Positions 1-11,020 of a DNA stretch of 64,000 nucleotides are shown piece by piece. The notes beneath the pieces are model-generated. The model searched no databases. It saw only the letters and a list, made by a program, of their open reading frames with translations, and was not told the origin of the DNA. This DNA is from Batkoa obscura. Lineage: Eukaryota > Entomophthoromycota > Entomophthoromycetes > Entomophthorales > Batkoaceae. The stretch spans positions 372,001 to 436,000 of the forward strand of contig JASVEC010000032.1 of NCBI GenBank assembly GCA_030770535.1, written 5' to 3'. Position 1 is the first letter of the stretch; each line of letters begins with the position of its first letter. Position numbers and translations under genes: made by a program.

Positions 1-500
1 ATGGCTTTTTTATGGGAGCTTAAAAAATTTTCGACCAATTAAGAGACTCTCCTATCTATCTCCATTGCGGATTTTCTGCGTATTATTTGCGTAGTTTGAT
101 TCAAATACCAAATGCTGTTTTATTTTATTGGTTTAGAAGTAAATTGAATTTACTCCATTAGTTTAGACTCATTAACTATTTAATTAAACAGAATAACTTT
201 TGATTAGTTTTTGTTTGCTTCTTACAATACAGTATTGAGCTTAATGATAAGGACAGTAAAAAGTGATACCAATCCCTTGTTAGTGTTGTTTGATAGCTAT
301 CAAAAAGCTCTATAAAAAGCTTCTGATCATGGTTGAGTTTTAAAATAATACTGTATGCAAAAAAATTAATTCAAAATATGAGTATTGTTTTTTAACTTAC
401 TCTTCTTATTATAATTTTACCTTGGTTTAAAAAAACTTGTCTGATTTATGATGCAAAAATTTAGTCATCCAAGGCAAAAACTGTAATAAGGGTAATACTT

Positions 501-591
501 GAAGATGTTTTTTAATTTCATTTTTTCCATCTTTTGAGCGCTATTTGAGTGGGAAAATTGTTAGTAAAACTTAGACGAAAAAACATATCCC
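501..591 (-). mobile_element. GGGGATG MITE, diverged copy
   Basis: The family is about 95-100 bp long. In + orientation it begins GGGGATGTATTTTTG, continues with TTTAAGAATTTTACTAACAA, has a central AGCGCT, and ends AAAAACATCCCC. Copies usually sit between two ATAT motifs. This copy is in reverse orientation (TTTCATTTTTTCC near its left end) and its left terminus is degraded. Confidence 0.75.
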
Positions 592-604
592 ATATAAAGC
601 ATAT

Positions 605-682
605 GGGATGTATTTTTGATTTTTTTTTACTGACAATTTTTCCTTAAAGCGCTTAAAATGGAAAACTAAAAAAAACATCCCC
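605..682 (+). mobile_element. GGGGATG MITE, shortened
   Basis: Starts GGGATGTATTTTTG and ends AAAAAACATCCCC. The middle is shorter than in most copies. It lies 13 bp from the inverted copy at 501-591. Confidence 0.8.
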
Positions 683-1004
683 ATATAGTTTCTAAAAGGA
701 CACTAATGAAAAATCCGATTTAAATAGTGAAATAAATTTTAAGATAAATTTAGGTTATATACTAAGTATATTTTATTATAAAAATACCTAGTGATACAAA
801 TTAATTATATGTATTTGTTCATTTATTATATAGTTGATATTTTATTATTACTTAAATGATATTATTAAATTCAAAACTAATATATATATAATAGATCAAT
901 AGTAAAAAACCAAGACAAATTTAATTTACTTTGTTTACTAAGAAAATAACTTCTGTTTACTTTATTTATTAAAGTGAAATTTTTAGTATTAAATTTAATA
1001 AAAT

Positions 1005-1102
1005 GGGGATGTATTTATGTATTTAAGAATTTTACTAACAATCTTTCCACTCAAATAATACTTAAAAGATATAAAAAATAATTAAGCCAAAAAAATATCC
1101 CC
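1005..1102 (+). mobile_element. GGGGATG MITE
   Basis: Begins GGGGATGTATTTATG, with the ACTAACAATCTTTCC block, and ends AATATCCCC. The flanks have drifted from ATAT. Confidence 0.85.
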
Positions 1103-1516
1103 AAATAGTAATAAATATTATAAACTAGAGTTAATATTTAAAAAAACTATTATTAATTTATAGATATTAAACTTATTTCAAAAATAGTGAAACTTTTAAT
1201 ATGATTTTTAAGCAATTAATTTATTATAGAAACAAATTACTCCAGCAATTTTATTGTTAATAATTATCAGGTGTTTTATAAAAAGGCCAAAACAAAATTT
1301 AATTTTTGATTAGTTAAAAAAGAATATTGCTTTTTAACTGTTACTTAATTTTTTAAAGTTTGATTGTATAGCTACTTAAGTTCAAATTATAATGGCTAGT
1401 AATAACCTTTGAAATCAATAACTTATACTATTATATCAAGTTCTAACTTGATATTATAAAAAAGAATTTAAAATAAAAACCAATCAATATTAATTAAATT
1501 TAGTTAACAACTATAT

Positions 1517-1608
1517 GGGGATGTATTTTTTTGTTTAAATTTCACTAACAATCTTTCTGCTCAAATACCACTTAAAGCGGAAAAGTAATGAAACCAAGAA
1601 ATATCCCC
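1517..1608 (+). mobile_element. GGGGATG MITE
   Basis: Starts GGGGATGTATTTTTTTG and ends AATATCCCC, with ATAT immediately outside both ends. Confidence 0.85.
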
Positions 1609-2429
1609 ATATAACAAATTATAAGTATTTTAATTTTGACTTAATTTTAGTTTTAATTATGCCTAATATAAAATCGTCTTGCTTGTTTCAAAAAGATTAA
1701 AAAATATACTATATAAACAATATTAAGATAATACATCTATTTGAAAATAAAATAAACAGGATAAGATTAATAAAATTCTATATACATAAAATTTGCTTTA
1801 TAACTAAATAAATAAAAGTAAACTTTTTATAACATTGAAATTATAAATTTTATTTAAAAAAAATAAAACCAATTAATTACCTCAATTTGATTGGATATAG
1901 TAAAATAAATAAACAAATAAAACAACAATTAAAAATAGAACAAATTTTGTCTGAAAATTAATTTAAGATTAAATTAATGATTTAAGAACAAGTTGAAAGC
2001 TTCTAAATTTATTACTATTAATTAATTAAAAAAATGTCTCTTTCAATTATCATTTAATACTAATAAAACTAGTTTTTGGACAAGGTCTTTATCTAGTCTT
2101 ATTACTCTCGCTTAGAGGATTATTATTACCTTACCTTTTAATTTATAATAGCATAAGATTAATAAATAAATTTGGAATAAAAGCCATTTCTTTAATTAAC
2201 ATTTTTTCTATGGTGATTTTATTTTATAGTAACTTAACCAATGATTTCTCTTTTTGCAAAAATAAGGAATTACAATTACTAAATTTAGGGACCATTTTGC
2301 ATAAAGTGGGGGTAAGTTGAATTATCCGAATCTAAGTTCAAACTCATAATTTAGAGTTCAATTTATAACTTAGATATTTTCTTTATTTTAACAGATTGGT
2401 CGAACTTTTTTAACATCTTGAGCTAAACC

Positions 2430-5117
2430 ATGGAGGATCTTGACTTTGACTTAATTAAACCTGGAGCCCTGATTGAGGAATTCAACCATTTCAAAATTTA
2501 TAAATGTAAATACAACAGTAATTATACATGTTCCTTTAAGCATTTCAAAACAGAAAAGGTGATGATAGATAAACTAAAAGACTGTTCCCTTAATCTCAAT
2601 AGAGAGCTAAAGCGTTTGAAGTATAATACAAATATCGAGCGTTTTATAGGTACCTGTTTCGATGACCAAAACCAGTTTTATATGGTATCTGAATTTATTG
2701 TTGGCAAAACGTTGAGTCAATTTATAAAAGAGGATATCAAAGACATTCCTTTTGAAACTAAAGCAAAAATTTGTTTCCAGCTGGCTTTAGGGCTAGAATT
2801 TTTACATATTAACAATTTTGTTCATCGAAATCTTATGGCAACTAATGTTTTATTAGATTATGAAGATAATTATTGTCCGAAAGTCACAGAGATTTGCTTG
2901 CATGAAATTTTGGATACTATAGATGAAGCGAACAAGGTAATTAGTTATTATTTGTTGATGCAAGTTTGATTTTAACCATTTTAGATTGTAAGGACTCGAG
3001 ATGACTTTTATTGGAAGGCACCAGAAATCACTGATCTTACTTTTAGCTCAGGAAGTAAAAAAGCGGACATATTTGCTTTTGGTATAATGATGTGGGAAAT
3101 TCTCTCTGAAAAATCAGCTCAATTTGAAGTCAATAATTTAATTGGTAAAGACTTAGCCCAAGACTTTAAGGACATTCCAGAAGATTTTATTAATATAATA
3201 ACTGCTACTTTAAGTAATGCCCCTGAACAAAGACCAAGTGCTCAAGAGCTCACTTTTAGCTTACACCCTTTTGCTGGAAACGATGATTCTGATTTAGGGA
3301 GTGATGAAGAAGGAACTACCGAGTTACAAAGCACAACAATCAGTGAAATGCCAGAACATGCTACACAGCTTGATGATCAGGAAACTATTCTTTTATACAA
3401 ACAAGGGTTGGAGTTTCTGGGGATGAAAGATTACGTCAACGCTGCAAAATGCTTTGATCTTCCAGCATGGAACAATCATGCTGAATCCCAATACTATTTA
3501 GGACGTGCACATTTATTTGGACTTGGACGTGAAAGAAACCTTATGCTAGCTACTAAGTGGCTTGAAAGTGCAGCAAATAATAATCATTTAGATGCTGAGT
3601 TTTTGCTTGCAAGTTTATTTTATTTCGGAGTCCGAGAAAGCGGAAGAATTGACAAAGATGAAGCGGCATATTTATTTCAAAAGTTAAATAAAAAGAACCA
3701 TGTGGCCTCTCGAGTCTATTTAGCTTATTGTTATGAAACTGGGAGTGGGATTGATGCCAATCCAGAAAAAGCAATTAAACTTTATGAGAAATGTGTTGAA
3801 GAAGAGGATTCAATTGCATTATTTCGATTAGCTAAAATGTATGAGCTTGGTTTAGGAACTGAAAAAAACTCACGCATGGCTATTGAATTACATCAAAGAG
3901 CAGCTTCATTAGGGAACCCACATTCTAAATTTCATTTAGGTAAAATCCTCGAAGTAGGTGCTGGTATGCAAAAAGACCCAAATGCTGCGTTTCAGTATAT
4001 TAAATCAGCTGCTAACCTATCCCACCCAGAAGCTATCTACCATTTGGGTCGATTTTATCAGCGAGGTTTTGGTGTTGAAATTAATCATTTGATGGCATTA
4101 GAGCTTTTTAAGAAGTCAGCAGAACTTAATGTAGCTAAGGCTTGCCATTCGATAGGACACATGTATGATAAGGGCCGAGGTGTACCACAGGATAGTAAGC
4201 TAGCAGTGTTTTGGTATTTGAAATCAGCTAATGCCGGTGACCGCTTTTCTCAAAACAATCTTGCTAGATGTTATCATTTAGGTTCTGGTGTGCCTAAAGA
4301 TATGGAAAAGGCTATTTACTGGTATCGTCGATCATGTGATCAAGGAGTAGTTCAAGCCTATGTCAACCTTGGTAGATGTTATGAACAAGGATCTGGGGTA
4401 GAAAAAAATTATGGGGAAGCATTCAAATATTATAAAGCAGCAGCAGAACAAAATGATGCGAACGGATTATATAAGCTTGGAAGTTGTTATGAAGAAGGGT
4501 TTGGAACAGAAAAGGATTTAAATGTAGCAATGGAATATTATAAACAAGCTGGAGAAAAGGGTTCAGAAAAAGCATTAGCTAGAATGAACCAGCTTCTAAA
4601 GCCTTTGCCTCCTATTGACCAACAAGCACGTAATGAGTTGGTAGCAGTCAATGAGCCCCATGGGCGTAACATTGCAAACCTTACGATTGATCCTAACCCC
4701 AGACCAAGTTCATATCAAAAGCCACTTCCAGAACCCATCCCTTTAGTTGCATCACCCAAAATCATACCCCCACCATCACCAAAAGGCTCAATGAGCTCCT
4801 TGACTAACGGAAGCAAAAAAACGAAAAGTAAGTTGAAGAAACCAGAAGACTTTTTGTCCCTTGATAATTTATATACTGACGAGCCCAAAAGTAAAGCTAA
4901 AAGTAAAAATAAAAAGGAAAGTAAAGATAAGTTCTTTGACTTACCACAGAGCAATCCAACTTTGCCACCGGAGCTCCCGAGTGTTAGTAATTCAACACGT
5001 AGTCGTCTTAATAGGCTAACTGCTCAGCGCTTTGATGTGAATTCCATGTCCAAACCAAGGGTTATCCCTAATCTTGCCAAAGGGTCGAAATCTAACTCAT
5101 CATTATCACAGAATTAA
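2430..5117 (+). CDS. pseudokinase-Sel1-repeat protein, paralogue 1
   Basis: Two exons, 2430-2936 and 2985-5117, joined across a 48-nt GT...AG intron, give about 879 aa. The N-terminal third has a protein-kinase fold: the catalytic loop reads HRNL (HRD lost its Asp), the DFG position reads EIC, but the APE motif (WKAPE, just after the splice) and the helix-F Asp (KADIFAFG) remain. It is probably a pseudokinase. About ten Sel1-like repeats follow (pattern YxLGxxYxxGxGxxKDxxxAxxYYxxAA), typical of scaffolds for multiprotein complexes. The last ~170 residues are low-complexity, rich in Lys, Ser and Pro. Expected to be cytosolic. A paralogue follows in tandem. Its substrate or partner cannot be read from the sequence. 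Kinase-Sel1 fusions are known in Glomeromycotina-like fungi; the inactive-kinase call is inference from the missing residues. Confidence 0.85.
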
Positions 5118-5513
5118 TATTGAATACCTTTAATTGGTTTATTTTTTTTAAAAATAAAATATAATTTTTAATGTAAAATTAAAATTAATAAAATGAAATA
5201 AAGTTTATTCTTTATTAAATGTATATATAAAAAGAATAGCACCTATAGTAAACATTATTTATTATATTAGCTATAGTTTTAATTGTGTTTTTAATAAATT
5301 GAGAATGATAGAAACGTGACCTAATTGTTTAATAGATTTGATTTATGACCTAATGTTCCATTTATAAAATGTAAATTTAAAAATAATAACTCACTAAGCT
5401 AATAAAGCAGTCGTCAACTTAATCTATTTTTTGCACTAAAACGAACATTGAAAATACAAAAACTCAAATAATAAAAAGGCAGAGTGAGTCTTTTAGCATC
5501 AAAAGAGTTTCAG
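5118..5513. other. intergenic gap between tandem paralogues
   Basis: About 400 bp of AT-rich DNA that must hold the 3' end of the first gene and the promoter of the second. No repeat or RNA gene is seen. Confidence 0.6.
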
Positions 5514-7834
5514 ATGAAAGAAATCAAATGGGAGCAGCTCCAAAGCAAACAACTTATAGCTAAACATAACTATAGGATACATTACCTCTGTGACTATCAA
5601 GGACAAAAAAAAGAATTACAAGAGTATCCAGGCGAAGAGCAGGTCAACTTAAACCTACGAGCATATTATTTCGAGCTTCAAAAAGTCCACCAACTGCTAA
5701 AATCTTATCCCAACCAATACATTGAAAACTTTGTAGCCTTTTATTTTGACTTGGATAACCATTTTTTTACTTTAAAGTCATATGTGGATGGGGTTACATT
5801 ATATATTTTATTAACCGAAAACAAAGTATATGGCTGGAGTTTAGAACAAAAGTTGAAACTTTGCTACCAGTTAAGCCTTGGTATCAGTTATCTGCACCAA
5901 CATGATTTTATACATCGTAATTTGACTACAGCAAACGTTGAACTTGATGTTGACAATCAACTTCTTCCTAAAATTAGAGATATCGGGCTGTTTGGTTTGT
6001 TAGATGCTTTAGATTCAAAAGAAAAGGTAAATTTTATTAAAGTATTTTATTTGAAATCATTAATTACCCATTCAAAGACCCAAAAAAAGCGCGATGAGTT
6101 ATATTGGAAAGCGCCTGAGTTTGAAGTTATCAATTATACAGTTGGAAGTGTTCAGGGCGATATTTATAGCTTAGGAGTGTTGATGTATGAGATACTAAGT
6201 GGAAAAGCACTAGACCCAAAGGATAATAAACTGAATGAATATAAGAAATGGCACCCAACCATGCATTTACTACCAAAGGTTATCCGTGACTTAATATTAG
6301 CCTGTATTAACCAGAAGCCTGAATTACGACCCAGTTGTACCGATATCATTGCCATAATACAGCCTTTTGTCGGAGGTGAATATTTGGACAGTATTGACTT
6401 TGATATAACTTTAGATCAGGTGGATTTATCAATATTAAACAACGAACAAGGAGAGGAAGAAACGGAACAACAAATACTAAAAGAAGTTGAAGTCTGTTAT
6501 CAGTTAGCCTTATCCTATCTAAAAGTTGATAACTACATCAAAGCAGCCAATTTACTTGATGTTCCAGCTTGGAACCATCACACAGATGCACAGTATCATT
6601 TGGGAAAGCTATATCTGTTTGGACTAGGGAGGGAAAAGAATTGTAGAACAGCAATGATTTGGTTGGAAAAAGCAGCAAATCAACGGCACTTGGAAGCCGA
6701 ATTTTTATTAGCACAGATTGAGTATTTTAAGTTAAATAAGGATACTAAGAGTAAGATAAGCCAGGTGGTGCATAAATATCAAAGACTAAGCGAAAAGAAC
6801 CACCTGGATAGCTTGCTCCATTTAGCTTATTTCAATGAATTCGGGATTGGTGTTGATTTAAACTATACAAATGCAATAGAATATTATACTGCTTATTTAA
6901 ATGCCTTTGATGTTTTAAAGGGTACTAAGGAGAATAATAAAACAATAGAAAACAATACTAGTAATAACCAAAATATACCAATGGTGCTGTATAGGTTAGC
7001 TATGTTGTATGAGGATGGTCTAGGGATTGAAAAAAGCATACCTTATGCCATCAAGCTATATTTAATAGGCATCGAATACCAACATGCCCATTGTGCCTAT
7101 AGATTAGGTCAGCTATATGCAAGTGGGTTAAAAATAAGGAGAGACTTAACTAAAGCACATGCATACCTTAAGCTTGCAAAACGGGGCATGCACCCAAAAG
7201 CAATTTATGAGTTAGGTAAAATGAATTTGAAGGGAATTGGAATGCAAAGTGACTACCAAAAAGCACTTGAAAATTTCAGGTTAGCAGCGCAGTTTAAAGT
7301 GGCTAGAGCATACCATTCAATCGCTTATATGTATGATTTAGGTAACGGGGTGGAAAAAAATTTTGGGTTGGCTTATAAGTGGTATTTAAAGGGAGCGGAA
7401 GCTGGGGATAGATTATCACAAAATAATCTGGCGCGGTATTATCAGTTGGGGATTGGAACCATGAAAGATATGGGAAAAGCTATTTATTGGTATCAGCTAT
7501 CAGCTAAACAAGGGGTAGGGCAAGCGATGGTCAATTTAGGTAAATTCATGATTATATAAACCAATAATAAGTTGTTTATTGAACTATAGGTAAATGTTAT
7601 GAAAGTGGACAAGGAGTTGAAAAAGATTGCGCTAAGGCCTATGAGTATTATAAGTTAGCGGCAGAGCAAAATGATCTACACGGCTTATTTAAGTTGGGGG
7701 CATGTTATGAGGCTGGCGTAGGGATTAATAAGGATTTGAATTTATGTTTAAAATATTACAAGAGGGCGGGAGACAAAGGGTTTTTAAAAGCTAAACAGAG
7801 GTTTGAATTGATTTATAATTTGGTTAAAAATTAG
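5514..7834 (+). CDS. pseudokinase-Sel1-repeat protein, paralogue 2
   Basis: Exons 5514-6026, 6078-7539 and 7590-7834 give about 739 aa. I chose the ATG at 5514; the frame is open further up only to a GTG. Intron 1 (51 nt) lies at the same place as the intron of paralogue 1 (before RDELYWKAPE). It has a length divisible by three and no stop, so a retained form would add 17 residues. Intron 2 (50 nt) interrupts a Sel1 repeat; after splicing the protein reads VNLGKCYESGQGVEKD, matching paralogue 1. The catalytic loop is HRNL; the DFG position reads DIG. The Sel1 repeats are similar to paralogue 1 but one is stretched by an Asn-rich insert (about residues 455-480). The Lys-rich tail of paralogue 1 is absent. 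Likely a scaffold pseudokinase; its partner is unknown. Confidence 0.83.
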
Positions 7835-7915
7835 ACTGTCATCCTTTTTTGTTTATTTAATAAATAATAGTAAGAAAACATTAGTTTGTTTTTAATAATG
7901 TAACGAATTTATTTT

Positions 7916-8794
7916 TTAAAGTTCTTTTGAGGTAGGAATCGGCATGATTGATTGCTGGTCATAATTATCAATAAAATAGTTTAACAATATAACAATGGAA
8001 GCTTGGGCCATGATATAAAAAGCCGGCCCAAAGAAGGGGATTAACATTAAGAAATAAAATAAAATAGAAAATCCAAACGTAATCGAAAACTTTTTCTTAA
8101 AAAAAAGAGCTCTTTGTTTCTGATCCATCTCCAAGCGATTGAAATAAGGTTCAAATAATTCTCTTATAATACTTCTACTAGTATAATAAAATTTGATAAT
8201 TAATAAACAATAATTTTGATTTGAGTTAAAAAAAGTCGGTATCAAAGTAATGAATAGGGCTAACTTAAAACCAAGCATACGATTGAATAAAAGGAATAAA
8301 TTCAATGGTAATATTAAAGGACCGACCACAGGTATCTTTGATACTAAAAATAACAAACCAAAATAAGCCATGCGTTTCAAGTTACGTAATAATCCTTGTT
8401 TTAACTCCAAATAATAATCTAGTTTATAATCACTGTTTTTTACCAAATATTCAACCAACTCTGTATTTTTACCATATAGCTTTAAATTTGATAAGAATAT
8501 GTTATTCATTGGGTAAGGGTAAATGTACCTTAATATAAACAAATTATTGATAAATACGATGGAAGAGTAGTTTAATATAAATTGGTTGATGTCAAAGTTG
8601 AACAAATACATCAAGAGGTAGTTTAGTAAGTAAAATAAACTATTGAATAAGATGTAAAACACACTTTTACTTATACTTAGGAATAAAAAAGCTTTATAAA
8701 AATAACGCTGAATCTTTTTGTTTTGTACCGATTTATAAAGTGCTTTCACACTCAATCTTATACCTATCAGTATCTGTTCTGGTTTTAATTTCAT
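7916..8794 (-). CDS. polytopic membrane protein, possibly EI24/Rrt8-like
   Basis: A single-exon gene for 292 aa, convergent with the preceding gene and only about 80 bp from it. Several long hydrophobic stretches (about residues 32-75, 140-190, 243-275) imply four or more membrane spans. Two matching segments each have an IP-x-x-GP turn (IPVVGP and IPFFGP) at the edge of a membrane span, and a polar stretch with EPYF precedes the last pair. That layout recalls EI24/Rrt8-type fungal membrane proteins. This is pattern memory, not a motif that settles the family; an unrelated ER or endomembrane protein is possible. A short amphipathic N terminus precedes the first span and there is no cleavable signal. 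Confidence 0.6.
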   Translation of the reverse strand: MKLKPEQILIGIRLSVKALYKSVQNKKIQRYFYKAFLFLSISKSVFYILFNSLFYLLNYLLMYLFNFDINQFILNYSSIVFINNLFILRYIYPYPMNNIFLSNLKLYGKNTELVEYLVKNSDYKLDYYLELKQGLLRNLKRMAYFGLLFLVSKIPVVGPLILPLNLFLLFNRMLGFKLALFITLIPTFFNSNQNYCLLIIKFYYTSRSIIRELFEPYFNRLEMDQKQRALFFKKKFSITFGFSILFYFLMLIPFFGPAFYIMAQASIVILLNYFIDNYDQQSIMPIPTSKEL

Positions 8795-9008
8795 TTTTTA
8801 TAGTCGATTTAACTGTGATAATAAATTCAAATTAAAAGAAGTAAATCAATTTTTAGTTTTTTATTCAACTTTATTACTTTTTAAAAAATGCTCTCATTTT
8901 CTATTTTTAGCTTCAGCCAACCAACTTCCCTTTTAATTCTAACTTTATATAAAATTAAAGTTGACTTATTTATAATACTACTACTAATGCTAATATCACC
9001 ACTAATGC

Positions 9009-9461
9009 TTATACCATAACTGTGGTACTTTGTCTTAAACTTAAGTTGATAGTCAATAACTTAGTATTATCTTTAGTATTACTAACAGTATTACTATTAC
9101 TGCTATGATTATTATTGCTATTGCCACCCTCCTTAAATTTAATCAATTTGAGATCATTGGGATAAAACCTCATCGATATATACGCTGGCTGCTTCATTGC
9201 TTTGGAAGTAAACTGAATCATATTACAGATCATTAATTTGACCCTTAAGGGTGGATTGGGTCCACTTGCTGAAGGCATTGAGTTAGATTTTATCTTGACT
9301 AACTTGTTGTTAGATAAGAAGTATAAGCTTGTTATATACTCTCTAAAAGGATGGATAGAAGTGTTGGTAGTAGTCGGACTTTTATATGAATGACTATACA
9401 TTGTAGTTTTTGTATTATATGTATAATTCGTAATCATTAGTTTATATTTTTTATACTTCAT
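9009..9461 (-). CDS. small hypothetical ORF, doubtful
   Basis: An open frame of 150 codons with Asn/Ser/Thr-rich ends around a more ordinary middle (residues about 60-115, containing GPNPPLRVKLM and YISMRFYPND). I recognise no domain. It lies downstream of the velvet gene on the same strand. It could be a short real gene, one exon of a larger gene, or chance in low-complexity DNA. No splice partner was found. Confidence 0.3.
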   Translation of the reverse strand: MKYKKYKLMITNYTYNTKTTMYSHSYKSPTTTNTSIHPFREYITSLYFLSNNKLVKIKSNSMPSASGPNPPLRVKLMICNMIQFTSKAMKQPAYISMRFYPNDLKLIKFKEGGNSNNNHSSNSNTVSNTKDNTKLLTINLSLRQSTTVMV

Positions 9462-10048
9462 ATTTTTTCATTTAGCTTGTTTATATAGGAGGATTTTATA
9501 AAATTAACTGGTCAAAGTTACTTTACTTGATTTAATTATCCTTTGGATACCGTTGAAAGAGTTTTATTGATATATTATTTTTTCCTTTCAAATTATAATT
9601 TGTATACTTATTATCCAATGAAATATGCTTTAACTAGATCTCCGATTTTTTCTATTGGCTAAAATCTTATTTTTAATTTTACTATTTTTAAATATATTTT
9701 AACGGGTCATTAACTGGTTTTATTTTTATTAACTAAAATAATACCATTCTAATCTTGAAAGTTATTGCCAATCCAATTTAAACGTGAGTAAATTTTTTAA
9801 TTCGCCATCATTTTACTTTAAGGTTTTAATTATATAACAGATATTAACTAAAATATTAAATAAAAATAGGAACAAATTAAAAGGTTTAGCTATGTTTAGA
9901 TTATATCAATAATGCTGAACAATAAAATAAAATAAAAATTAGTACACAAAAATAAAGTTAAAACTTAATTAACGAACGAAATATCTTTATTATTTAATAT
10001 ATAAAAATGACCAACATAAAGACAACAAAAGGAATTGAAAACGGGGGA
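9462..10048. other. gene-free gap
   Basis: About 590 bp of AT-rich DNA between the doubtful small ORF and the velvet gene. No repeat-family member or RNA gene is seen. Confidence 0.6.
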
Positions 10049-11020
10049 TTAATAGATTGATTTTAGATATGATAAAAACAGCTTATCAAAGTCCCTATTA
10101 TCTGTCGGATTCAATGTAGCCGCTTTAGGCTTTTTAAAAGAACTAATTGTATATTCATTGTTCAATGCATTGTTGTTATAACCATTATAACTATAACTGT
10201 TATGATTATAACAATTGTCTTTCTTGTTAGCTATATTAGAAGGTATAGTAATCATTGGTAGATTCAAAGGATACTTTTGATAAACAAAGGATTCATTATA
10301 AAACGTAGAATGATTGTTATTTTGAGGAGTATTTAAAGCGGTTTGACTAGAAATCGATAATGGGGAACCTTCTTCTTTAGCTAATGAGTCATTGGTTGGA
10401 TTATAAATGCAAGATATTAAAGATTGTTTCCTTTTATTGACATTGTTATTATTAATTAAATTAATATTATTATTGTTAATATTATTGCTATTTCTTCTAC
10501 TTTGCATTCTTACACGAATTTTAATACCTTGAGATGCACACAATCTGGTCAATAAGGTAGACTCCATCATACCAGGAAATGATTTTGGATTAAATACTTG
10601 GAAGGGAGTGGAATAAGTTGAAGACAATTGAATTGTCACATCGTCTTTAATAATAAAATGAGTGAACTTTAATTTAAAAATGCCTTCCACTCTCACTGAT
10701 AAATCTTGGAACAAAATTAAATTTTTTATTTGATTGTTCAAGTCTTTAATCAGTTGGGTGGTTTGACTTAACCCCCCATTGAGTACGCTGTTTGGTTTAT
10801 AGTTTTCTATCGGGAGTAGACTGGCACTGTCGACTAACTTTACATTAATAAAATGAAGCTGAGAGTTGTCATTGATGTCTTCATCTCCATCGTGGGTGGG
10901 ACTATTGCTATGGATTTGTAAAATTGGTGGTGGATCAATAGGACGACGATCAATTTTATCACGGCCACTACATTGGCGTGCTTGTTTTGGCTGTTGAAGA
11001 ATGGACAATGTATAATACAT
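10049..11020 (-). CDS. velvet-domain transcription regulator
   Basis: A single-exon gene for 323 aa. The velvet fold begins at the N terminus (YTLSILQQPKQARQCSG, close to the classic Y-x-L-x-V-x-QQP-x-x-AR-x-CG start). It then reads RRPIDPPPILQI, then FQDLSVRVEGIFKLKF at about 105-120, and closes with FPGMMESTLLTRLCASQGIK at about 148-167. Velvet proteins bind DNA through an NF-kB-like fold, act as homo- or heterodimers in the nucleus, and couple development and secondary metabolism to light and other cues. The last 150 residues are Asn/Ser-rich and probably disordered. Which class (VelB, VosA, VelC) it belongs to cannot be settled by eye. The Met at 11020 is right at the domain start. Confidence 0.9.
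   Translation of the reverse strand: MYYTLSILQQPKQARQCSGRDKIDRRPIDPPPILQIHSNSPTHDGDEDINDNSQLHFINVKLVDSASLLPIENYKPNSVLNGGLSQTTQLIKDLNNQIKNLILFQDLSVRVEGIFKLKFTHFIIKDDVTIQLSSTYSTPFQVFNPKSFPGMMESTLLTRLCASQGIKIRVRMQSRRNSNNINNNNINLINNNNVNKRKQSLISCIYNPTNDSLAKEEGSPLSISSQTALNTPQNNNHSTFYNESFVYQKYPLNLPMITIPSNIANKKDNCYNHNSYSYNGYNNNALNNEYTISSFKKPKAATLNPTDNRDFDKLFLSYLKSIY

Larger units (their letters stand above)
1..2429. other. gene-free AT-rich flank with four MITEs
   Basis: No convincing coding region is visible on either strand. The stretch holds four small inverted-repeat elements (501-591, 605-682, 1005-1102, 1517-1608) in otherwise very AT-rich DNA. The last few hundred bases are the presumed promoter and leader of the first pseudokinase-Sel1 gene, but no clear core promoter motif stands out. 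Confidence 0.7.

Noticed and set aside
5484-5513. A GTG start 30 bp upstream of the second pseudokinase-Sel1 gene.
   Set aside because: GTG starts are not expected in a fungal nuclear gene, and the ATG at 5514 begins a sensible N terminus.
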